Assembly (NCBI GenBank): GCA_028681035.1
Contig: JAQUJJ010000096.1
Coordinates: 7,935-13,929 of the forward strand
Length of the DNA: 5,995 nt
Reading direction: 5' to 3'
Source of the DNA: Candidatus Cloacimonadota bacterium
Lineage (GTDB): Bacteria; Cloacimonadota; Cloacimonadia; Cloacimonadales; Cloacimonadaceae
A program made the translations under genes and the position numbers. Below, piece by piece: positions 1-5,453 of this stretch (position 1 is its first letter; each line of letters opens with the position of its first letter). The notes beneath the pieces were generated by a model, which worked only from the letters and a program-made list of their open reading frames with translations, did no database searches and had not been told where the DNA came from.

Positions 1-2
1 AC

Positions 3-548
3 ATGCCGATAAGCCAAAATAACTTAATAAAATGTGCCAGACAATATACTGATTTAAATGAAAGTATAGTTTATAAGGCAGAAGGAACAAGGTTAGCTGC
101 TTTTACAGCTTTTTCCACAGCTTTTCTGTGTCACAGTCATCACGATGTCGATTTAGTAAAAGGTCTTATTGCACGATTTGCTGCAGAAGAGATTGAATTG
201 TATGTAGATTGGCAAGATAAAGATATGCCAGAAACGACAAATAAAGTAACAGCTCAGAAAATACAAGAAAGAATAGCAGCAGCAGATTACTTTCTTTTTT
301 TGGCTACCGCCAACTCTAAGGGATCTCGCTGGTGCCCATGGGAGATAGGCTATGCTGATGCAAAGGATAAACCGGTGCTCATCATACCCACAATTGATGG
401 GATAGGTACTTATGGTAATGAGTATTTACAATTGTATAGACGTATTGATGAGGGGACAGGAAAACAGGATAAGACTTTAAGTGGATTATCGTTGTACGTT
501 CCAGGTAAAACAACCGGTGAATGGCTAAAATCTATAGTTAATAAATGA
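3..548 (+). CDS. TIR-domain protein (putative NAD-processing enzyme of a defence cassette)
   Basis: A 181-residue protein with a Toll/interleukin-1 receptor (TIR) fold over roughly residues 38-130. Seen: the first strand and loop with a C-H-S-H-H-D motif (residues 43-48), a YVDW strand (67-70) followed by a T-x-x-x-I-x-x-R-I helix, a strand F-L-F-L-A-T (97-102), and the motif W-C-P-W-E-I-G-Y (110-117). Glu114 is at the position of the catalytic glutamate of NAD-cleaving TIR enzymes. The residues after 130 resemble the tail seen in stand-alone bacterial TIR proteins. The ATG at 3 is the first codon available, and the M-P-x-S start followed by a basic helix looks like a natural N-terminus, although an upstream start outside the window cannot be excluded. 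It is followed after 7 bases by the membrane protein gene. Known for the family: bacterial TIRs hydrolyse NAD or make cyclic ADP-ribose-type signals. A role in phage defence here is inference. Confidence 0.85.
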   Translation: MPISQNNLIKCARQYTDLNESIVYKAEGTRLAAFTAFSTAFLCHSHHDVDLVKGLIARFAAEEIELYVDWQDKDMPETTNKVTAQKIQERIAAADYFLFLATANSKGSRWCPWEIGYADAKDKPVLIIPTIDGIGTYGNEYLQLYRRIDEGTGKQDKTLSGLSLYVPGKTTGEWLKSIVNK

Positions 549-555
549 GGATGAC

Positions 556-999
556 ATGGACAAGGATAATTTGCATAAAGAAATTGATCTAATACAAGCT
601 TGCATTACACGAATGGCGAACAATTCCTTTTTACTAAAGGGGTGGACAATCTCACTAGTCGCTGTGGTTATGGCATTAATGAAGGACAATGTAAATCTAT
701 ACATACTTTGTACTCTCCTTTTGGTGCCAATAATTGCTTTCTGGTATCTTGATGCTTTCTTTTTAAGAACTGAGAAGATGTATAGAAAGCTATATGAGTG
801 GATAATAGAAGCCAGACCAAAGGGTAATACCGATAAGCTGTATGATCTTAATCCACTTAGATTTAAAGATGAAGTTGATTCCATGTGGAAAGTTATGATT
901 TCTAAAACATTAAGAGTATTCTATGGCATTATGGTGTTAACTTTACTTTGCGTCATGGTCACGAAATTTGGAACTCAAGTATTCAAGCTATATATGTAA
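556..999 (+). CDS. Small membrane protein with about three TM segments, candidate effector or partner of the TIR proteins
   Basis: A 147-residue protein of unknown function. Hydrophobic segments lie at about residues 29-43, 47-70 and 121-137. The first two form a close hairpin joined by a short D/N loop, and a charged stretch of about 50 residues (71-120) separates them from the third. The N-terminal helix carries [14 protein letters not shown] (17-30), and F-W-Y-L-D-A (62-67) is followed by E-K-M-Y-R-K-L-Y (73-80). From memory, this pattern recurs in small hypothetical proteins encoded beside TIR-like genes; a profile search would have to confirm it. The start ATG has GAGG at 547-550 with five bases of spacing, and this site overlaps the stop of the preceding TIR gene, so the two are probably translationally coupled. 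No macro, SLOG or nucleotide-binding domain is visible. By analogy with membrane effectors of other signalling defences it could depolarise the membrane, but that is inference. Confidence 0.8.
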   Translation: MDKDNLHKEIDLIQACITRMANNSFLLKGWTISLVAVVMALMKDNVNLYILCTLLLVPIIAFWYLDAFFLRTEKMYRKLYEWIIEARPKGNTDKLYDLNPLRFKDEVDSMWKVMISKTLRVFYGIMVLTLLCVMVTKFGTQVFKLYM

Positions 1000-1003
1000 A
1001 ACA

Positions 1004-1007
1004 GAGG
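1004..1007 (+). promoter_or_regulatory. Ribosome binding site that decides the start of the second TIR gene
   Basis: GAGG lies five bases before the ATG at 1013. The reading frame is open further upstream to a TTG at 968, but that start would overlap the membrane gene by 32 bases and has no comparable site. The protein from 1013 begins M-G-R-K-I-F-I-T-Y, the usual first strand of this TIR-like family, so 1013 is preferred. Confidence 0.7.
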
Positions 1008-1012
1008 TGTGC

Positions 1013-1693
1013 ATGGGAAGAAAGATATTTATTACATACAAATATGGGGATACAGGCGTATATCCTCTAGATCGAGTTGGGTTCTGGAGTGTAACCAAAG
1101 TTAGGGATTATGTGTCAGAATTACAAGAAATGCTTACTGAAGATGATCATATCAACAAAGGTGAGTTAGATGGACAAGATTTAAGTGATTTCAAAGATTC
1201 GACGATAGAATCTAAGTTAAGAGATAAAATACATGATAGTAGCATAACACTTGTGTTTATATCCCCAAACATGAAGGACACTTATAAAAATGAAGAGGAT
1301 CAATGGATTCCATGGGAAATATCTTACTCACTTAAAGAACATACCCGTAATGGTAGAACAAGCCTAACAAATGCCATACTTGCTATTGTTTTACCTGACA
1401 ATAATAATAGCTATCAATACTATATTGTCGACAACCAGTGTTGTACTGATCAGTGTAGAACTCTCAAGACAAACACCCTTTTTTCGATTATATGTAGTAA
1501 TATGTTTAATGAGAAATCACCTACAACGTACGATTGTAATCTTTCGGCAGGCGGTAAGGTTTATACAGGAGAATCCTCATTTATAAGGTCAGTTAAGTGG
1601 TGCGATTTCAAAAATAACGTTAATTTATACTTAAGTAAAGCATCTGAGATATGTGGCAACATTGGTTGCTATAACATAGTTAAGAAACCATAA
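1013..1693 (+). CDS. TIR-like protein of the DUF1863 / ThsB type
   Basis: A 226-residue protein starting directly with the first TIR strand (R-K-I-F-I-T-Y-K, residues 3-10). Further family-like elements are a V-R-D-Y-V helix (30-34), H-I-N-K-G-E (46-51), D-L-S-D-F with [11 protein letters not shown] (56-73), a strand [11 protein letters not shown] (77-87) and [11 protein letters not shown] (97-107). Glu102 is the likely catalytic glutamate. The match is to the MTH538 TIR-like family (PF08937) that includes Thoeris ThsB, which in characterised systems turns NAD into a signalling molecule after phage sensing. The C-terminal half (about 139-226) extends beyond a minimal TIR and holds eight cysteines; its role is unknown. 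It is the third gene of the cassette, 13 bases after the membrane gene. Family assignment is confident from motifs; the biochemical product is not known from sequence. Confidence 0.82.
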   Translation: MGRKIFITYKYGDTGVYPLDRVGFWSVTKVRDYVSELQEMLTEDDHINKGELDGQDLSDFKDSTIESKLRDKIHDSSITLVFISPNMKDTYKNEEDQWIPWEISYSLKEHTRNGRTSLTNAILAIVLPDNNNSYQYYIVDNQCCTDQCRTLKTNTLFSIICSNMFNEKSPTTYDCNLSAGGKVYTGESSFIRSVKWCDFKNNVNLYLSKASEICGNIGCYNIVKKP

Positions 1694-1728
1694 ATGATAA
1701 GTAGCCCCAAACTGTACTATCATCATTT
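1692..1728 (+). repeat. Imperfect inverted repeat after the second TIR gene
   Basis: AAATGATAAGTA (1692-1703) faces TACTATCATCATTT (1715-1728) across an 11-base loop, with small bulges. It begins inside the TAA stop of the TIR gene and ends shortly before the ribosome binding site of the lipoprotein gene. There is no following run of T, so it is not a classical terminator. It may be an RNA stem that dampens read-through or protects a 3' end. Confidence 0.35.
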
Positions 1729-1733
1729 ACCTT

Positions 1734-1739
1734 AAGGAG
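1734..1739 (+). promoter_or_regulatory. Strong ribosome binding site of the lipoprotein gene
   Basis: AAGGAG lies six bases before the ATG at 1746. This fixes the start and supports a real, well-translated gene despite the lack of a recognised domain. I see no convincing -35/-10 pair in the 52 bases between the TIR stop and this gene, so transcription probably continues from the cassette or starts within the TIR gene. Confidence 0.7.
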
Positions 1740-1745
1740 TTTATA

Positions 1746-2177
1746 ATGTTGACATCGAGCGTATCATTCAAGTTGTTAGTGGTTTTCAGTATTGTTTTTT
1801 GCCTGATGTCCTGTTCACTATTTAGGACATCTAATTATAGCACACTCTTAATTTCTAAGGTCGTAGCTGTTAATGGCTCAATGTTAGGATACTGTGAGAG
1901 CCAGAACCAAGAAGAACACGCTTATAAGTCTGGCGAAATGGATGAGATATTCAAGCAGCAGCAGGCTCTTATCACCATCCGTGATGAGATGAATAAACAG
2001 AAGAGTTTCAATAAGGATGTACTCAAGATAATAGACAATGAGATAGCCGATATTGAGATGATGTTTGGTGAATATAAGGAAGGAGTAGCTACTGTTCCCG
2101 AAAAGCATTACCTTTTCTTTGCCAGCTACCTTAAGCAAACCAATGTGAATCTGCAAGTATTCTTAGATAAGAAATAG
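1746..2177 (+). CDS. Predicted lipoprotein of unknown function
   Basis: A 143-residue protein. The N-terminus has a basic residue (Lys9), a hydrophobic core (about 10-20) and a lipobox-like L-M-S-C ending at Cys23, so the mature protein probably starts at a lipidated cysteine and faces the periplasm. The rest is mainly helical and polar, with E/K/Q-rich segments around 66-114 that could form a short helical hairpin. I recognise no domain. The gene follows the TIR cassette by 52 bases and precedes another small gene by 10 bases, with which it probably forms an operon. Rows sampled here are near 42% GC, between the AT-rich TIR genes and the efflux operon. It could be a cell-surface accessory of the defence cassette or an unrelated resident gene; the sequence does not decide. 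Confidence 0.75.
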   Translation: MLTSSVSFKLLVVFSIVFCLMSCSLFRTSNYSTLLISKVVAVNGSMLGYCESQNQEEHAYKSGEMDEIFKQQQALITIRDEMNKQKSFNKDVLKIIDNEIADIEMMFGEYKEGVATVPEKHYLFFASYLKQTNVNLQVFLDKK

Positions 2178-2187
2178 GAGCCGAAGT

Positions 2188-2532
2188 ATGGATAAACAAG
2201 CTTTTGAGGCAGCAAAGCAGGAAATCGCCAAGGGCTTAAGTGGATTTGTTTCAAGCTCCAGCAAAGAGAGCATTGAACTTGTACGCAAGAATACTATTCA
2301 CTTCATGGAAAGAATGGAGTGGATTGATGAAATGATGCTAAGCGGTAAGATGAATGATAAAGAAGCTAAAGAGAAATTCATCTTGAACAAGCATGCATTT
2401 GAATCCATGGCGTTGGCAGAGAAACACATCACCAAGGCTAACACAAAGAAACTTCTCGCAGCACTTGCTACAAAGCTAATCAAAATTGCGGTATCTGAAG
2501 GGCTGAAAATGCTATTACTAGCTTTATTGTAG
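2188..2532 (+). CDS. Small helical protein with hydrophobic C-terminus, unknown function
   Basis: A 114-residue protein with no recognised family. It looks almost wholly helical. There is an N-terminal amphipathic stretch (1-20), a serine-rich break V-S-S-S-S-K (21-26), a charged Met-rich helical middle (30-85), and a C-terminal segment (about 88-114) rich in Leu, Ala and Ile that ends in L-L-L-A-L-L. That tail could be an amphipathic or membrane-associating helix rather than a clean transmembrane span, because Lys96, Lys99, Glu104 and Lys107 interrupt it. There is no signal peptide. AGGAG at 2176-2180, seven bases before the ATG, overlaps the stop codon of the lipoprotein gene, so the pair is very likely co-translated. 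A membrane-active or partner role to the lipoprotein is only inference. Confidence 0.72.
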   Translation: MDKQAFEAAKQEIAKGLSGFVSSSSKESIELVRKNTIHFMERMEWIDEMMLSGKMNDKEAKEKFILNKHAFESMALAEKHITKANTKKLLAALATKLIKIAVSEGLKMLLLALL

Positions 2533-2556
2533 TAGCGATGGGTATGGGGCATCAAT

Positions 2557-2576
2557 AGCAGAACACGTGTTCTGTT
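2557..2576 (+). terminator. Perfect 16-base palindrome: weak terminator hairpin or operator
   Basis: CAGAACACGTGTTCTG (2559-2574) is a perfect palindrome and starts 26 bases after the last small gene. As RNA it gives a six-pair stem with an ACGT loop, or up to eight pairs if the flanking G-U and A-U are counted. The tail is TTTGTGG, a poor T-tract. Its position suits a terminator of the upstream operon. The perfect symmetry would equally suit a binding site for a dimeric regulator. Confidence 0.4.
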
Positions 2577-2600
2577 TGTGGTATATGCTTTCTGTGGTAT
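2577..2600 (+). repeat. Short direct repeat TGTGGTAT x2
   Basis: TGTGGTAT occurs at 2577-2584 and again at 2593-2600, offset by 16 bases, immediately after the 16-base palindrome. The units are short and could be chance. Together with the nearby dyads they may mark a regulatory region upstream of the efflux operon. Confidence 0.25.
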
Positions 2601-2634
2601 GTACTGTTTTGCTACGGGCTAATTTAAGCTTCTG

Positions 2635-2647
2635 ATAGGTTACCTAT
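2635..2647. promoter_or_regulatory. Operator-like dyad ATAGGT-T-ACCTAT
   Basis: Two six-base arms with perfect inverted symmetry around a single central T, about 160 bases before the efflux operon start. Efflux operons are often controlled by local dimeric repressors or MerR-type activators that bind such dyads. No regulator gene is in the window, so this is only a candidate site. Confidence 0.3.
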
Positions 2648-2692
2648 ATTTACTCAACATAGTTTCTTCTTGTGCTTCATGGCGTTGTCCTT

Positions 2693-2719
2693 AAAAAAAC
2701 CTTGCAGGAAAACAGGGTT
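2693..2719 (-). terminator. Hairpin with T-tract on the minus strand
   Basis: AACCTTG (2698-2704) pairs with CAGGGTT (2713-2719) around an eight-base loop, with one G-U pair. The run of seven A at 2693-2699 reads as a T-tract on the minus strand, so the structure has the form of an intrinsic terminator for leftward transcription. No minus-strand gene ends here; it could shield the defence region from antisense transcription, be a relic, or be chance. Confidence 0.35.
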
Positions 2720-2776
2720 ATTATAGTATGTACTAATATGAGCATGCTGTTGGCAGAGCCACATGATTTTTATGTT
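2702..2776 (+). promoter_or_regulatory. Weak promoter candidates for the efflux operon
   Basis: Two sigma70-like pairs can be read. The first is TTGCAG (2702-2707) with TAGTAT (2724-2729) at 16-base spacing. The second is TTGGCA (2750-2755) with TATGTT (2771-2776) at 15-base spacing. Neither is close to consensus in both boxes. AGCATGCT (2741-2748), an eight-base palindrome, lies between them. The operon must start somewhere here or read through from upstream; the exact site is uncertain. Confidence 0.25.
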
Positions 2777-2805
2777 TAACACAAATTATTACTATAAGAG
2801 GCAAC

Positions 2806-4050
2806 ATGAAACGCTTAACCTTCCTTATCTTGTTACTTCCGGTGTTTTTAGCAGCCGGGGAATACAACTTGGATCAGATGATTCAGTTGGGGCTTAAGAA
2901 CAGCTATACAATTCAGAAGAATGAACTAAGTGCCAGTTCATCAGCCAGTAGCCTTAAATCCGCTAAATGGAACCTGCTTCCTGAAGCAGCGGTATGTGCT
3001 AACGTGAATAAGGACTTTGATCCTATTCTTCCGGGTAATGATCTTAGCTCTTCGGCAGGTTTTGCTTTGTCTAAAACTATCAGCTTGAACGACGCTGCCT
3101 ATTTCAACTATCGCTATGCCAGCCTGGATAACATCAGCGCACAAATACGGCTGACCGAAAACAACCGCAGCTATGTGTTTGCCGTGTTTAACGCTTATAT
3201 GAACGCACTGGCAGCTAGTAAACGCCTTAGTGCGTTGCAAGAAAACCTGGCGATTCAAACCAGAGTTTGGGAGCAAAACAAAGTGCTGCTCCAGCTTGGC
3301 AAAACCACTCCCTTCGATGTGAAGCAAAGCGAGATAGCGGTGATGAACAGCCGCATTAGTATCATTCAGCTTGAAAACACTATCTCATCAGCACGCAGCA
3401 GCCTCTTTGCGCTGGTGCAGGTGCCAGATGAAGGTTTCGATCTGGCAGATGTGGATGTTGCCATTGATAAGGAATTGCCTGAGTTTAGCACTGATACGGT
3501 AGGTGAACTAACCCTGCTGAAACAGGATATGAAACGTAACGACCTAAGCGTTAAACAAAGCTTTTTGGATAAATTCCCGCAGGTTTCCTTGGGCTATAAC
3601 TTCTCCCGCAGGGTAGGTGGCGCAGATTTAGATTTCGATACCTACACTACCAGTCATGGAGTTAATCTCTCCCTTTCCTATTCGCTCTGGAACTACTTCC
3701 GAAACGGGGAATCGGCTACCCGCACCAAGATATCCAAACAGCTTGCTCAATTAGCCTACGATGATAAAGCAGACCAGTTGAAACGGGATTACGACAATAT
3801 CAGCCAGGAATTACAGTATTTAGTGCGCTTGGATGAGCTTTACAGCGAGAGACTGTTGCAATCCAGAGAACAAATCAAACAAGCGGAAGAACGCTATCGT
3901 TTGGGCTTAATTCAGCTTCTGGAACTAGATAAAACCCGTACAGATTACATTGATGCTGATATAGCTTATTATGCAAATCGCTATCAGATAATCCAAAAAC
4001 AAGAGGCTGTTAATCAGCTACTCTCAAAACAGATTTTAGGGAAATGGTAA
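2806..4050 (+). CDS. TolC-family outer-membrane efflux channel
   Basis: A 414-residue protein of the OEP (PF02321) type that forms the outer-membrane and periplasmic tunnel of a tripartite pump. Seen: a signal peptide at 1 to about 18 (M-K-R-L followed by a Leu-rich core, ending L-A-A-G), then long amphipathic helices, and two internal repeats. The repeat signatures are L-G-K-T-T-P-F-D-V-K (164-173) and Y-R-L-G-L-I-Q-L-L-E-L-D-K (364-376). Barrel-like strands include about 259-269 and 286-294. The length is normal for this family (E. coli TolC is longer). AAGAGG at 2796-2801 is four bases from the ATG. It is the first gene of the operon, followed ten bases later by the MacA-like adaptor, so it probably serves that pump. 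Substrate is not predictable. Confidence 0.92.
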   Translation: MKRLTFLILLLPVFLAAGEYNLDQMIQLGLKNSYTIQKNELSASSSASSLKSAKWNLLPEAAVCANVNKDFDPILPGNDLSSSAGFALSKTISLNDAAYFNYRYASLDNISAQIRLTENNRSYVFAVFNAYMNALAASKRLSALQENLAIQTRVWEQNKVLLQLGKTTPFDVKQSEIAVMNSRISIIQLENTISSARSSLFALVQVPDEGFDLADVDVAIDKELPEFSTDTVGELTLLKQDMKRNDLSVKQSFLDKFPQVSLGYNFSRRVGGADLDFDTYTTSHGVNLSLSYSLWNYFRNGESATRTKISKQLAQLAYDDKADQLKRDYDNISQELQYLVRLDELYSERLLQSREQIKQAEERYRLGLIQLLELDKTRTDYIDADIAYYANRYQIIQKQEAVNQLLSKQILGKW

Positions 4051-4060
4051 AACATAGAAC

Positions 4061-5452
4061 ATGAAAAAGTACATAAAATACATCGTTATTATTGCTGTCT
4101 TAGTGGCAGCCTTGCTACTATGGGGACACTATCGCAAGCTTAAAAAACAACCGGAATGGCGCATGGATAAGCCTTCTGAAGGCTCTATCCGCGAGGTTGT
4201 AACCGCCACCGGCTCGCTGAATCCTTATATTTTAGTAAACGTGGGAACCGAAGTAAGCGGGAAAATTGAGAAGCTTTATAAAGACTTTAACGACCGGGTT
4301 AAAAAAGGCGAATTGTTAGCTAGGCTGGATACGGAAATACTTCAAACCAACCTTGATGCCAGCAAAGGCGATCTCGCCAAAACAAATACCGCCATGCAGC
4401 AAGCTAAGCTGGATTATGACCTGCAAAAAGAGCTTTACACCAAACACATGACTCCTGAATACGACATGAAAAAGGCGCAGTTCACTTATGAAACAGCTAA
4501 ACAAAATGTAGCCAATGCCAAGCTAAACCTACAAAGAGCGCAGAAGAACTTAAATAATGCCTCTATCACCAGTCCTATCGATGGGATAATAGTATCCAGA
4601 GATGTGGATGAAGGGCAGACTGTGGCAGCTAGCATGAGCTCGCCAACGCTATTTATGATTGCCAATAATCTGGACCAGATGCAGATTACCGCCAACGTGG
4701 ATGAAGCGGATATCGGTAAGATAAAGCTTGGGTTACCGGTGGAGTTTAGCGTGGATGCGTATCCTAATAACCGTTTTGAGGGTTCGGTGAACCAAATCAG
4801 ATTAAACCCCAGCACAGAATCTAATGTGGTGTCTTACAGCGTGATTATAGACGCTGCCAATCCCGATAGAAAGCTGCTTCCGGGGATGACTACGAACGTG
4901 ACGATTGTAGTGCAAGCAAAGGAAAACGTGCTACGCATTCCTGAGGCTGCCACCCGATTCAAGCCCAGCAAGGAAATCTGGGAACTGTTTGGGCTGAAGT
5001 GGGATGAAGAGCTGCTGAATGCGGGACGCAATGCGATGAAAGCCGCCGCCGAGAAAGCTGCTACCGATATGAAGGGCACACCAGCCGCCACACCTAAAAC
5101 AGCAGCGGTTGATAATGGCAAAGCTCCCAAACCAGGAAGTGGTGCGATGCCCGATAGCATAAAAACCAAATATGCTGCCATGCGTGGCGGAAACAGCCAG
5201 GGTGGAGCATCGTTTGCAGGCACCGGAGGTGGCGGAAGCCGAAAGGTACGCACCGCTATAGTTTGGGTGTTGGAAGGCAAAACCCCCAAGCCTGTTCCTG
5301 TGAAGATAGGCATTTCAGACGGAGCTAACGTGGAAGTAATAGAAGGTATTACAGCCAATTCAAACCTTGTTGTGGGGGTTAGCTACAAAGATCCTAAGCA
5401 AGCTGCAAATGCGAATTCACCTACAGGTCCCGGAATGGGACGTAGATTCTAA
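4061..5452 (+). CDS. macA: MacA-like periplasmic adaptor (membrane fusion protein)
   Basis: A 463-residue HlyD/MacA-type adaptor linking an inner-membrane ABC transporter to the TolC-like channel. Domains in order: an N-terminal membrane anchor (about 5-22); the first half of the lipoyl domain with V-G-T-E-V-S-G-K-I (61-69) and V-K-K-G-E-L-L-A (80-87); a coiled-coil hairpin (about 92-165); the second lipoyl half with I-T-S-P-I-D-G-I-I (169-177) and D-E-G-Q-T-V (183-188); a beta-barrel (about 205-285); and a membrane-proximal domain ending near 440. Residues of about 300-396 are an insertion rich in Ala, Gly, Lys and Pro that splits the membrane-proximal domain; E. coli MacA, 371 residues, lacks it. 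The ten-base gap before the ATG has no good ribosome binding site, so translation is probably coupled to the channel gene. The neighbouring ATPase supports the MacA assignment over an RND adaptor. Confidence 0.9.
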   Translation: MKKYIKYIVIIAVLVAALLLWGHYRKLKKQPEWRMDKPSEGSIREVVTATGSLNPYILVNVGTEVSGKIEKLYKDFNDRVKKGELLARLDTEILQTNLDASKGDLAKTNTAMQQAKLDYDLQKELYTKHMTPEYDMKKAQFTYETAKQNVANAKLNLQRAQKNLNNASITSPIDGIIVSRDVDEGQTVAASMSSPTLFMIANNLDQMQITANVDEADIGKIKLGLPVEFSVDAYPNNRFEGSVNQIRLNPSTESNVVSYSVIIDAANPDRKLLPGMTTNVTIVVQAKENVLRIPEAATRFKPSKEIWELFGLKWDEELLNAGRNAMKAAAEKAATDMKGTPAATPKTAAVDNGKAPKPGSGAMPDSIKTKYAAMRGGNSQGGASFAGTGGGGSRKVRTAIVWVLEGKTPKPVPVKIGISDGANVEVIEGITANSNLVVGVSYKDPKQAANANSPTGPGMGRRF

Positions 5453-5453
5453 G

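Noticed and set aside
295..301. Run of seven T in the first TIR gene as a possible phase-variable slippage tract
   Set aside because: The run is short and encodes part of a normal hydrophobic strand in an intact frame; there is no sign of a switched or broken variant.
525..884. 119-residue open frame on the minus strand opposite the membrane protein gene
   Set aside because: Antisense shadow; serine- and leucine-rich composition mirrors the hydrophobic codons of the real gene and nothing supports it as coding.
968..1012. Possible upstream TTG start extending the second TIR protein by 15 residues
   Set aside because: The extension overlaps the membrane gene, lacks a ribosome binding site and precedes the natural first strand of the fold; GAGG before 1013 favours the ATG.
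1371..1586. 71-residue open frame on the + strand inside the second TIR gene
   Set aside because: It overlaps a gene with clear family motifs in another frame, has no ribosome binding site and no recognisable protein features.
4834..5358. 174-residue open frame on the minus strand opposite the adaptor gene
   Set aside because: It is long only because the opposite strand is GC-richer and Ala/Gly-rich; the adaptor is clearly the real gene and this frame has no family features.
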